A stretch of 64,000 bases of DNA, taken from positions 1-64,000 of the forward strand of contig JFLG01000073.1 in the NCBI GenBank assembly GCA_000634735.1, written 5' to 3'. The DNA comes from Prochlorococcus sp. scB241_528N17 (GTDB lineage: Bacteria; Cyanobacteriota; Cyanobacteriia; PCC-6307; Cyanobiaceae). Below, piece by piece: positions 37,630 to 45,065 of the stretch. Position numbers and translations under genes: made by a program. A model generated the notes under the pieces. It saw only the letters and a program-made list of their open reading frames with translations, ran no database searches and was not told where the DNA came from. The first letter of the stretch is position 1, and every line of letters begins with the position of its first letter.

Positions 37630-38289
37630 TTAAATCATTTGCATAGCTTTTTTAAAAGATATCTTTTTATTATCATTTGAACTTGTAACTTCTATTAATT
37701 TATTTATGGATTCTTTGTTTTTTAAAGAATCTATACAACATTGCGCAACTAATCTTCTTGGGATTGATCCATTAATTTGAGTATCCTCTTTTGAATAATT
37801 TATATTTTCTGATTTAATATCTTCATTTTCCTTTAATCCTCCAGGTCTAATAATAGTCCATTCAAAATTTGAATTGCGTAGAAAGTTTTCACCTAATTTC
37901 TTCCAAATAAGAATTAAACCAAATAAGTTTAATGGGTGAAATAATTTACCAGTACAAAGGGAACTAACTAAAATAACTCTTTTAATACCAACTCTTTTGC
38001 AACTCTCTAATTGCCTGTATACACCTAATGCATCAACCTTTGCAGGACCAGTTAAATCTAATGATGCTCTGGCTCCAGTCGCAATTATCAAAGCATCAAT
38101 ATCTTTTAAAGCTTTATCAAGTTCTCCTTTTTTGTCTAATGAAACCCTAATTGTTTCTAAACGCTCTAGTCCTGCTGAGACTTTTGAATTCTTTCTAATG
38201 ATTTGCCTTACTTTATATCCTTTCTTAACTGCTTCTTCGGAAATTCTATAACCTGTTTTCCCCGATGCACCAGTAATTGCTATTTTCAT
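37630..38289 (-). CDS. NAD(P)-binding short-chain dehydrogenase-like (NmrA/atypical SDR)
   Basis: A 219-residue atypical SDR. The dinucleotide motif is IAITGASGKTGYRISEEAVKKG; ALIIATGARASLDLTGPAKVDALG and VKRVILVSSLCTGK give the central strands, and WTIIRPGGLKEN is the family C-terminal motif. The active-site Tyr-x-x-x-Lys is not visible, as in NmrA-like proteins, so it may be a sensor or a flavin/quinone reductase. The substrate is unknown. Confidence 0.8.
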   Translation of the reverse strand: MKIAITGASGKTGYRISEEAVKKGYKVRQIIRKNSKVSAGLERLETIRVSLDKKGELDKALKDIDALIIATGARASLDLTGPAKVDALGVYRQLESCKRVGIKRVILVSSLCTGKLFHPLNLFGLILIWKKLGENFLRNSNFEWTIIRPGGLKENEDIKSENINYSKEDTQINGSIPRRLVAQCCIDSLKNKESINKLIEVTSSNDNKKISFKKAMQMI

Positions 38290-38324
38290 GATTAAAAAAC
38301 TAATTTAAATATTATATAAATTTC

Positions 38325-38978
38325 TTAAGGCTTTTTACATATAAATTTCTTTTTTCTTTTGGGATAAAGAGTGCGACATAAATAACATTTTGTTCCATCA
38401 CAGCCTCTTGCTGTACAGAATTCTCTGCCATAAAAGATTATTTGCAAATGTAAGGTATTCCAATCATTAACAGAGAATATTTTTTTTAGGTCTTTTTCTG
38501 TTTGAACTACGCTATCGCCATTTGATAGGCCCCATCTTTGTGCCAACCTGTGTATGTGAGTATCTACTGGGAATGAGGGTATTTTAAACACTTGAGACAT
38601 TACAACTGATGCTGTTTTATGACCTACTCCTGGAAGAGATTCAAGCTCCTCAAAAGAATCTGGGACCGTACTATTATGCTTCTCAATCAATATTTTTGAT
38701 AAGTTATAAATGTTCTTTGATTTTTGATTAGATAGACCTAAAAATTTTATGTATTCGTAAATGCCATTAATACCTAGCTGCATCATCTTTTCTGGATTAT
38801 CTGCAACTTTAAATAAGCTTTTTGTTAATTCATTAACTTTCTTATCTGTTGATTGAGCACTTAAAACTACGGCTACTAGAAGAGTATATGCATTTGTATG
38901 ATCAAGGGGTATTGGAGGCGATGGATATAGCTTTTTGAGTTCCTTGCTTATTATTTCAGCTCTTTCAGACTTTCTCAT
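38325..38978 (-). CDS. nth: Endonuclease III (Nth) with non-canonical Fe-S cysteine spacing
   Basis: A 217-residue DNA glycosylase/AP lyase for oxidised pyrimidines. The helix-hairpin-helix is LPGVGHKTASVVMSQVF with the catalytic Lys, and PSFPVDTHIHRLAQRWG has the catalytic Asp. The C-terminal cluster reads FCTARGCDGTKCYLCRTLYP, i.e. C-x4-C-x4-C-x2-C, unlike the E. coli C-x6-C-x2-C-x5-C. Length is normal. It is divergent from the FutC-like gene, with a perfect palindrome in the spacer. Confidence 0.9.
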   Translation of the reverse strand: MRKSERAEIISKELKKLYPSPPIPLDHTNAYTLLVAVVLSAQSTDKKVNELTKSLFKVADNPEKMMQLGINGIYEYIKFLGLSNQKSKNIYNLSKILIEKHNSTVPDSFEELESLPGVGHKTASVVMSQVFKIPSFPVDTHIHRLAQRWGLSNGDSVVQTEKDLKKIFSVNDWNTLHLQIIFYGREFCTARGCDGTKCYLCRTLYPKRKKKFICKKP

Positions 38979-38999
38979 TAAAATTTGAAAATTAAATGG

Positions 39000-39015
39000 T
39001 GTATAAAATTATACA
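39000..39015. promoter_or_regulatory. Perfect 16-bp palindrome between nth and the FutC-like gene
   Basis: The sequence TGTATAA-AA-TTATACA forms 7-bp arms with a 2-base centre. It lies in the 95-base divergent spacer between nth and the ABC ATPase gene, a place where an operator could control both. I do not recognise the factor, and low GC makes AT palindromes common, so confidence is limited. Confidence 0.4.
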
Positions 39016-39073
39016 AGGGATATTTAAGGTGAATATTTTCTGCTAATTTAATATATTTAATAAGAAGAAAGTA

Positions 39074-40132
39074 GTGAAAAATGATGCGTTAATAATTGAT
39101 GATTTGCATCATAAATATGATAAACGAGAATGTTCAAATTGGATATTAAACGAAATTAACCTCAATATTGCAAATGGTGAATTTTTAGGGTTGCTTGGTC
39201 CTTCTGGTTGCGGAAAAACTACTCTTTTAAGATTAATTGCGGGGTTCGAATATCCTTCTAAAGGGAGGATTTCTCTAAATGATAAGGAAATTTCAAGTAG
39301 CAAAAAAATTCTTAGTCCTGAGAAAAGAAATATTGGTATGGTTTTTCAAGACTATGCACTTTTCCCTCACTTAACTGTTTTGGAAAACGTAATTTTTGGC
39401 TTGAAAAACAAAAAAGACAGATCTAGAGTTGATTATTTATTAAATGTTGTTGGTCTTGATAGTTTTGTTGGTAGGTACCCACACGAACTTTCTGGAGGCC
39501 AGAAACAAAGACTCGCAATTGCGAGAGCTCTTGCTCCAGGTACAAATTTTATTTTATTAGATGAACCCTTTTGTAGTCTTGATATGCATGTCAAACTAAA
39601 ATTGAGAAGTGAACTCCCTAATATCCTAAAAGGTTGTAATGCAAGCGGATTGATGGTTACTCATGATCCGGAAGAAGCGATGTCAATTTGCGATAAAGTC
39701 GCTGTTATGAATGATGGGAAAATACACCAAATTGATACACCAATTAACCTTCTAAATAATCCTAAGACCATATTTGTTAGTAGTTTTATTTTGGGTAATA
39801 ATATTGTTAATCTCAAAAAAAATGGTAATTCATATATTTCTTGTTTTGGTGAGATAAATAGTTCAGGGGTTTTACAAAATGCAAATATTAAAAGTATGTC
39901 AATTTCACCTAAATTTATTTCAATTAAAAGATCAGAATCTGGTAATGCGAATGTAATATCTAAAGAATTTCTTGGAGAATTTCTTATATATAAAGTAACT
40001 ATTAATGGAGACATATTGCGGGTTAGAACTGATATCAATAATCTCCTAAATAATGGTGATAAATGTTCTCTTTCTATAAATAAAAATAGTTATTATTTTT
40101 TATATCCTGGAGCACATAAAGTATATATATAG
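39074..40132 (+). CDS. futC: Iron(III) ABC transporter ATP-binding protein, FutC-like
   Basis: A 352-residue ABC ATPase of the CysA/PotA/FbpC group. Walker A is GPSGCGKTTLLRLIAG, VFQDYALFPHLTV is the Q-loop region, LSGGQKQRLAIARAL the signature, and FILLDEPFCSLDMHVK Walker B, with the switch His in VTHDPEEAMS. The C-terminal extension (about 235-352) resembles a TOBE-type regulatory domain. The FutC assignment rests on this group plus its position next to ferritin; a sugar, spermidine or thiamine importer ATPase is possible. No permease or binding protein is adjacent. GTG start at 39074. Confidence 0.75.
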   Translation: MKNDALIIDDLHHKYDKRECSNWILNEINLNIANGEFLGLLGPSGCGKTTLLRLIAGFEYPSKGRISLNDKEISSSKKILSPEKRNIGMVFQDYALFPHLTVLENVIFGLKNKKDRSRVDYLLNVVGLDSFVGRYPHELSGGQKQRLAIARALAPGTNFILLDEPFCSLDMHVKLKLRSELPNILKGCNASGLMVTHDPEEAMSICDKVAVMNDGKIHQIDTPINLLNNPKTIFVSSFILGNNIVNLKKNGNSYISCFGEINSSGVLQNANIKSMSISPKFISIKRSESGNANVISKEFLGEFLIYKVTINGDILRVRTDINNLLNNGDKCSLSINKNSYYFLYPGAHKVYI

Positions 40133-40272
40133 AATTTATTTATAGGCAATTACACTTCCCTCCCTTCCAATTAGAACATTTTTTCTTTTTACATTTCTTT
40201 TTTTTACTTTTATATATTTTATTAGTTAATAGCAGTTCAGAAAAACTGTACTCTAAATTCATTTATAGTATT

Positions 40273-40291
40273 GCGAGTGATTTTCATTATC
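40273..40291 (-). promoter_or_regulatory. Fur-box-like site upstream of ferritin
   Basis: Read on the minus strand, this is GATAATGAAAATCACTCGC, matching the classical 19-base Fur box GATAATGATAATCATTATC at 15 positions. It lies about 57 bases upstream of a TATTAT -10-like box at 40348-40353 and 85 bases upstream of the ferritin ATG. A 22-base segment here (40278-40299) recurs almost exactly at 41857-41878. Confidence 0.5.
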
Positions 40292-40334
40292 ATATTATTT
40301 AATTTAATTTAAAGGATTTATCAATTACTAATTT

Positions 40335-40350
40335 ATACAAAATGTTGTAT
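40335..40350. promoter_or_regulatory. Perfect inverted repeat just upstream of ferritin
   Basis: ATACAA-AATG-TTGTAT is a perfect inverted repeat (6-bp arms, 4-base centre) ending 25 bases before the ferritin start and overlapping the likely -10 box. Such a position suits a repressor operator. The factor is unknown. Confidence 0.35.
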
Positions 40351-40375
40351 TATTTATTTAGATCTACATACGAAA

Positions 40376-40930
40376 ATGAATGAAAATAATTTAAAAACAA
40401 AGAAATTAATTAATTTTGGTCCATCAGGAAGAGCCGTTGCTCAACCGATAGACAATAATCTATTAGATAACCTTTTTGAACACCTAACAATGGAAAGATA
40501 TGCCAATGTTCAATATTTTTCTATGTATCTATGGTTTCAAGAACGTGATTTAAATGGATTTGCCTCTCATTTCCTAAGTGAATCACAAGGTGAAATGGAG
40601 CATGCTCAGAAATTTGCAGATTACTTAATCGCAAGAGGACAAAGTGTAAAATTAGATGAAATTCCCTCACCCATACAAACATGGGATTCTATAGAGGAGC
40701 TTATTTCTTATTCTTTTAATATGGAGGCTGATTTAACTTCATCTCTTCAACAACTTTATTCCATATCAGAAAGAATTTCAGATACAAGAACTAACGTATT
40801 TTTAGATCCAATCATAGAGGCTCAAACACAATCAGAAGATGAATTTGCGAATATACTTGGCAAGGTTAAGTTTGCTTCTAATCAACCTTCGGCAATCTTA
40901 TTAATAGATAGTGATTTAAAGAAAAAATAA
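40376..40930 (+). CDS. Non-haem ferritin
   Basis: A 184-residue ferritin of the bacterial FtnA type, storing iron as mineral inside a 24-mer. Residues for the ferroxidase centre are visible in ERYANVQYFSMYLWFQERDL (Glu/Tyr), then SESQGEMEHAQKFADYLI (Glu-x-x-His) and later AQTQSEDEFANILGKV. A Fur-box-like site lies upstream, in keeping with iron regulation. The stop overlaps the 3' end of the convergent small gene at 40916 by 15 bases. Confidence 0.93.
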   Translation: MNENNLKTKKLINFGPSGRAVAQPIDNNLLDNLFEHLTMERYANVQYFSMYLWFQERDLNGFASHFLSESQGEMEHAQKFADYLIARGQSVKLDEIPSPIQTWDSIEELISYSFNMEADLTSSLQQLYSISERISDTRTNVFLDPIIEAQTQSEDEFANILGKVKFASNQPSAILLIDSDLKKK

Positions 40931-41203
40931 ATTACTTTCAAATTTATTTTCATTCAATGTCCTTTTGGTTATTTCGAAAAGTAAATTCGAAAAGTTGATT
41001 TTCCCATTATTTTTATTTAAGAGTTTAGCTATTTTGTAAATCTCTTTAACTCTTTTAAAAATATTTTTGTTTTCAGTGAATAACCTTTCCTTCAATGCTT
41101 TATTTTCTGTAGTTTTGTAGGATTGCTTGATATTTCTGAGTCTATTCGATAAAAAATCAACTTCCATTAACAAGTTGTTTGTAAGTAATTCTGATTCCTT
41201 CAT
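40916..41203 (-). CDS. Hypothetical helical protein downstream of the Crp-family gene
   Basis: About 95 residues if started at ATG 41203. That start is preferred because a longer frame to 41263 would run back into the Crp-family gene; the shorter one starts five bases after its stop. The protein is basic and helical (NRLRNIKQSYKTTENKALKER, then NIFKRVKEIYKIAKLLNK), possibly a coiled coil. I do not recognise a family. It is likely cotranscribed with the regulator. Confidence 0.6.
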   Translation of the reverse strand: MKESELLTNNLLMEVDFLSNRLRNIKQSYKTTENKALKERLFTENKNIFKRVKEIYKIAKLLNKNNGKINFSNLLFEITKRTLNENKFESNLFFL

Positions 41204-41207
41204 TTTT

Positions 41208-41795
41208 TTATAGCGGTGATGTTTCAATAAAAGAAGGCGCAACACTGACTGTTTGGGTTCCAATTGGAGATATTAATAACTCAGATGATCTTAATTTAGA
41301 AATTAATCTTGTTGATGTTACGCGTGTAGAACCGATTAATTCTCCAATCCTTTCGTGCGTTAACCTAAAGGGTAGCTCGCACCATTGACCACATCTTCTA
41401 CCTAGACGATTTACAAGTATTGAAAACAACGCTTGTAATCGCTGTTCTGCATTTCCCAAGTGTCTTATCCTAAGAAGTTGCAAAGTCCATTCATTTACTG
41501 CATCAAAACCAACATTCTGATCAATATTTACATTGCTATGAAAAGACAAATCTGTTAATGCTTCAACACAAACACCTTCGCTACATAAAAGGTCCGTTCT
41601 TAGTTGATCACCTGATTGTAAAAATGCAAGTGTCATTCCTTCAGTTTCTTCACAAGGGCAATAAACCCTAGTAATTCCACTTTGAACTTCTAAGCAGGTA
41701 CCTTTTGGTCTTGATGAAGGGTCTATTAAAACAGATTGCCCAGTTATTATCCTTACTAATTTTGAGGGAGATTCTCCATAACTATGGAAATTCAT
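41208..41795 (-). CDS. Crp/Fnr family transcriptional regulator
   Basis: About 195 residues, with ATG 41795 preferred; an upstream ATG (41828) would add a hydrophobic stretch inside the promoter region. The N-terminal part is a cyclic-nucleotide-binding-like beta barrel (SGITRVYCPCEETEGMTLAFLQSGDQL). The C-terminus has a Crp-type winged helix-turn-helix, RLTHERIGELIGSTRVTSTRLISKL (key residues H-E-IG--IG--R-T-R). It contains several cysteines (CPC, LLCSEGVC) that could sense metal or redox state. Two Fur-box-like sites lie in front of it, suggesting iron control. Confidence 0.85.
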   Translation of the reverse strand: MNFHSYGESPSKLVRIITGQSVLIDPSSRPKGTCLEVQSGITRVYCPCEETEGMTLAFLQSGDQLRTDLLCSEGVCVEALTDLSFHSNVNIDQNVGFDAVNEWTLQLLRIRHLGNAEQRLQALFSILVNRLGRRCGQWCELPFRLTHERIGELIGSTRVTSTRLISKLRSSELLISPIGTQTVSVAPSFIETSPL

Positions 41796-41807
41796 TAATT
41801 TAAATAT

Positions 41808-41826
41808 GATAATGAGAATTATTATC
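41808..41826 (-). promoter_or_regulatory. Strong Fur-box match upstream of the Crp-family gene
   Basis: On the plus strand this reads GATAATGAGAATTATTATC. It matches the 19-base Fur consensus GATAATGATAATCATTATC at 17 positions and is itself nearly palindromic. It lies 13 bases upstream of the chosen start of the Crp-family gene, so Fur binding would block it. Function inferred from sequence only. Confidence 0.65.
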
Positions 41827-41850
41827 AATTATGCACTATAAAATTACTTA

Positions 41851-41869
41851 TTGCAATAGATTCTCATTA
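41851..41869 (-). promoter_or_regulatory. Second Fur-box-like site, facing the zinc-ribbon gene
   Basis: On the minus strand this reads GATAATGAGAATCTATTGC, 14 of 19 matches to the Fur consensus. It is nearly the same as the site upstream of ferritin. A TATAAT -10-like box for the plus-strand gene follows at 41912-41917. Confidence 0.45.
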
Positions 41870-41947
41870 TCATATTATTTTTGAAGTTTTTCTTTACAAA
41901 GTATTTATGAATATAATTTAGGTAGAATTTTAAATATCTTATTTTAA

Positions 41948-42136
41948 ATGAGCGTGAGTAGAGTTTGCTTTAATTGTGGAAGTTCTTCATTCGTCTCAGA
42001 CCGATCCTTAGGAGGAAAGATTGTATGTTCTAAATGTGGATCTTCTTCATTTAAAAACAAATCCACTTCATTCTTAAAAAGTAAAAAATTAGTATTTCTT
42101 GCTATTGCGATAGCTATTTTTATAATTATTATTTAG
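41948..42136 (+). CDS. Small zinc-ribbon membrane protein
   Basis: A 62-residue protein. Two CxxC-type knuckles, CFNCGSSSF and CSKCGSSSF, form a likely zinc ribbon in the first 36 residues. A C-terminal hydrophobic segment (LVFLAIAIAIFIIII) anchors it in the membrane. The function is unknown. It is divergent from the Crp-family gene and shares its Fur-like promoter region. Its last 8 bases overlap the convergent ABC ATPase gene. Confidence 0.7.
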   Translation: MSVSRVCFNCGSSSFVSDRSLGGKIVCSKCGSSSFKNKSTSFLKSKKLVFLAIAIAIFIIII

Positions 42137-42917
42137 ATAATCTGTTTATATTCCAAAGTCCATTATTATTAGTTACCTCTACTTGAATACCAAATAACTT
42201 ATTAAAATTTTCACTATTCATAACCTTATTTTGATCTCCATCAGCTATAATTTTACCATCTTTTAGCATTATGACCCGGTCATAAATTTTGGTAATCGTT
42301 GAAATATCATGAGTGACGCATAAAATTTTCGTATTTAATTTTGATAATTCATTAACCTTATCAATTAAAAAAAACTTTGATTTATAATCTAAATTTGCAA
42401 TTGGTTCATCGAGGATTAAGATTTCGGGTTTTTTGATTAATGCCCTTGCAATTAGAGAAATTTGTTTTTCTCCATCTGATAAATAGGAAAAATTCTTTTT
42501 AGATAAATTAGAAATATTCATTTTCTTCATGATTTTTTCTACCTTATAAGAATCTCTTTCAGATTTTTTTTGTACGTAACAATATTTTCCATATAGTCCA
42601 CTTAAAATTAAATCAAAAACTTGTATATTTGGATTTATTCTTTTTTTTATATCATTATTTACGGTACTTATTTTATTTCTTAGTTCCCATAAATTTATTA
42701 GTTCTTTGTCAAATATCTTCAGTTTCGATTCATTAGCTACTACTGGGTATATGTTTCTATTTATTATTTCAATTAGAGATGATTTACCTGAACCATTTGG
42801 TCCAATTAATATTACATTTTCTGAATACGATATCTTTAAATTTAAATCTTTAATTACTCTAAAGCCATTTTTAATACAATTTATATTTTGTGCATCAAAC
42901 CAAAATTTATTAAACAC
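42129..42917 (-). CDS. Orphan ABC transporter ATP-binding protein
   Basis: A 262-residue ABC ATPase. Walker A is GPNGSGKSSLIEI, the signature FSYLSDGEKQISLIARAL (LSDGE), Walker B ILILDEPIANLD, and the switch His in VTHDISTITKIYD. It resembles ModF/YlmA-type or metal-type stand-alone ATPases. No permease is adjacent. The start is GTG at 42917, sharing a base with the TAG stop of the 33-residue membrane peptide gene upstream (TAGTG), so the two are translationally coupled. Confidence 0.85.
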   Translation of the reverse strand: MFNKFWFDAQNINCIKNGFRVIKDLNLKISYSENVILIGPNGSGKSSLIEIINRNIYPVVANESKLKIFDKELINLWELRNKISTVNNDIKKRINPNIQVFDLILSGLYGKYCYVQKKSERDSYKVEKIMKKMNISNLSKKNFSYLSDGEKQISLIARALIKKPEILILDEPIANLDYKSKFFLIDKVNELSKLNTKILCVTHDISTITKIYDRVIMLKDGKIIADGDQNKVMNSENFNKLFGIQVEVTNNNGLWNINRLSK

Positions 42918-43018
42918 TAAAACTTATTACTCCAAAATATAATCAATTGAATCGAGCTTAAAATAAATATGAAGAGATAAAGCCAATTCAACCATGAAGG
43001 TCTATCTACTTTCTTCAT
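42917..43018 (-). CDS. 33-residue single-span membrane peptide
   Basis: A short ORF starting at ATG 43018, three bases after the Rieske oxygenase stop, and ending at a TAG that overlaps the GTG start of the ABC ATPase. It encodes MKKVDRPSWLNWLYLFIFIL plus SSIQLIIFWSNKF: a positive N-terminus and one hydrophobic span. The tight packing between two same-strand genes supports it being real. The role is unknown; it may link the oxygenase or ATPase to the membrane. Confidence 0.6.
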   Translation of the reverse strand: MKKVDRPSWLNWLYLFIFILSSIQLIIFWSNKF

Positions 43019-43021
43019 AAA

Positions 43022-44344
43022 TTATATTATTAACATAAAAAATATAAGTGGAGCAGCAAATCTTACAAATGTTTTTCTAACAATATCTATATTATTTGCA
43101 ATTTCTAACTTCTTTATCTCAGGAGGATATTTCAATATCACTTTGTCATATACATCAAGATTTTTGGTGTTGTTAATATTTTTCCATGGTTCATCTTTAT
43201 CTTCAGACTTCTTGTACCACTTCCAAAAATAATTTATTATCCTATCCTCCCCCAATAATTTAATTTCATCCTTACTTATAAATCCCATATCGTGATTATA
43301 TGTTTGTGTTTTTAAGATCATATAATCCTCATCGAATATCTTATAAAAAATCTTTCTTTGAGTCTCTTTAAATAATAAGAGATTATTAAGCAGTTTATTT
43401 TGTAGAAATTTCCTGTAGTGTCTAACTATCACTCTTGCTTTATTGTTTCCTAGAGGGATATGATCTAAAACTTGTAAATATCTTGATGAAGAAGGATCGC
43501 CTTTGTAAATTAATATCCTTCCAGGAGGTATGTACTTTATCCTAATAAATTCTTTTGTAGGGTCATTCTTGTAATAATAAATACTTTCAATGTATTTGGG
43601 ATTAATATTAATTTTCTGATTAAAACTAACTAATACGTTTTTATTCACATCTTTATCTGGAATTGTATCGCCATGAACCCAAAAGATATGAAGTATATCT
43701 AGGTGATTTTCAATAATCCTTGACCAATCACATTTGAAGTCGACTAATACCTCCTCAAAGACATAATCCTTATGTAAAAAACCATTTTCTAATAATTCGT
43801 AGTTACTTATAGGTGTATCTTCATTTATATTATTTAAATCAGTCTCAGATTTTTTTGAAAAATGTACAAAAATATATCCATTTTTTTCTGAAGTTTTGTA
43901 TTGAGATAAATGAATTCTTTTGGCGTAGTTATCGTAGTTATTATCAACTATATGGCGACATGTTATTCTGTCGAGATTTTGGCAACTTCCTCCAGATGAA
44001 AACTTAGCTCCATGATATGGGCAAGTTATTACTCCATCTGATAATGTCCCTCCGAAAAAGGAGGCCCCTCTATGTGGACAAATATTTTTAATGCACCTAA
44101 CGTTTTTATTTTCATCTCTATAAAGCACAAGAGGCTCATCATATAGTGAAAAATAATAGAGCTTATTTTTTTTTAGTTCTTTAGAAGGACAAATTGCATA
44201 CCAACCAAATAAACCTATATTTAAATCTTTTTGAATTTCTCTAATATCAAACGAGTCAATTTTTACTACCGTTCCTTTTTTAAATGGCTTAAGAACGGTA
44301 TTAAAGTCTTTTGATTTAAAAAAATTAATTTGTCTGTTTTCCAT
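43022..44344 (-). CDS. Rieske [2Fe-2S] oxygenase, pheophorbide-a-oxygenase-like, membrane anchored
   Basis: A 440-residue oxygenase. The Rieske motif reads CPHRGASFFGG, then CPYHGAKF (Cys-x-His and Cys-x-x-His). The mononuclear iron site is in RIIENHLDILHIFWVHGDT (Asn/Asp and two His). A C-terminal hydrophobic segment, FAAPLIFFMLII, suggests membrane anchoring, as in the PaO/CAO/Tic55 group. The substrate is unknown; in that group substrates are chlorophyll derivatives or related ring compounds. It heads an operon with a membrane peptide and an ABC ATPase. Confidence 0.87.
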   Translation of the reverse strand: MENRQINFFKSKDFNTVLKPFKKGTVVKIDSFDIREIQKDLNIGLFGWYAICPSKELKKNKLYYFSLYDEPLVLYRDENKNVRCIKNICPHRGASFFGGTLSDGVITCPYHGAKFSSGGSCQNLDRITCRHIVDNNYDNYAKRIHLSQYKTSEKNGYIFVHFSKKSETDLNNINEDTPISNYELLENGFLHKDYVFEEVLVDFKCDWSRIIENHLDILHIFWVHGDTIPDKDVNKNVLVSFNQKININPKYIESIYYYKNDPTKEFIRIKYIPPGRILIYKGDPSSSRYLQVLDHIPLGNNKARVIVRHYRKFLQNKLLNNLLLFKETQRKIFYKIFDEDYMILKTQTYNHDMGFISKDEIKLLGEDRIINYFWKWYKKSEDKDEPWKNINNTKNLDVYDKVILKYPPEIKKLEIANNIDIVRKTFVRFAAPLIFFMLII

Positions 44345-44502
44345 AAATTAATTTCTTTTTTTAAATGACTGTATATCTTTCGGAACTATAACCCAAGTAA
44401 ATAATCAATTTCTTATAAAAAGAAAATTCTCTATTATTTGTAGCAATAATTATCTAGTTATCGAAAAATATTGAGTCTCTTTCGTATCTATGTATCTTTA
44501 TT

Positions 44503-44697
44503 TCATGTTTTTTGTATCTTTTGTGATTCTTTCAAATTTTTTATGTAATCAATAGCATCATCAATATTTTTGTGGAAATTACATTGACCCAAATAACAAC
44601 CTATAAATCTTAAAAATTTTCTCTTGCCACCACTAATTTCATATCTATGTATTGTTCCGCCATCTATAGGTGCATAAATAAGTTCTGGTAGTGCCAT
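44503..44697 (-). CDS. Small hypothetical protein
   Basis: A 64-residue protein starting MALPELIYAPIDGGTIHRYE, then GGKRKFLRFIGCYLGQCNFHKNIDDAIDYIKNL. Two cysteines lie close together (GCYLGQC). I do not recognise the family. It stands alone between AT-rich spacers. Confidence 0.55.
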   Translation of the reverse strand: MALPELIYAPIDGGTIHRYEISGGKRKFLRFIGCYLGQCNFHKNIDDAIDYIKNLKESQKIQKT

Positions 44698-45065
44698 ATT
44701 AATTTTGTATTTAATACTTTATTAAACAATAATTCATGTTTAATTACATTTCCATAGCTCAATCCATATATTTAATAATTAATTTACTTATTTTTGGATA
44801 ATTATTTATTGAATATCGATGTATTATTTGTTATCTATTAATTATTGATATGGATTTTTTATTATGCCAAAAGCATTAAGGCGTTTTTTAAAAAAATTAC
44901 CAAAAAAAATTCAAACTATAAAATACTCATTTAGAGAGTTTTTATCATCCAAAATATGAAATAGCTGTTTTGGTTAACAAATTTTTTATTTCTATAATTT
45001 TTAATAAAACATAATAGGCAGAGTTAAATTTTAAACTATATTAAATTTGCAATTTTTGAAATATT
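44698..45065. other. AT-rich intergenic stretch with one possible micro-ORF
   Basis: A 368-base region between two small genes. It is strongly AT-rich without tRNA-like or terminator structure that I can see. The only candidate is the 31-codon basic ORF at 44864-44959, listed separately. Confidence 0.5.
44864..44959 (+). CDS. Possible 31-residue basic peptide
   Basis: ATG 44864 opens MPKALRRFLKKLPKKIQTIK followed by YSFREFLSSKI. It is very Lys/Arg-rich and amphipathic. Ribosome-binding sequence is weak, and in such AT-rich DNA a chance ORF of this size is possible. I report it because a lysine/arginine-dense coding pattern is unusual for random AT-rich sequence. Confidence 0.3.
   Translation: MPKALRRFLKKLPKKIQTIKYSFREFLSSKI

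Noticed and set aside
40210-40260. Small inverted repeat CAGTT...AACTG in the ferritin upstream region
   Set aside because: Only a 5-bp stem without T tract; expected by chance in AT-rich DNA.
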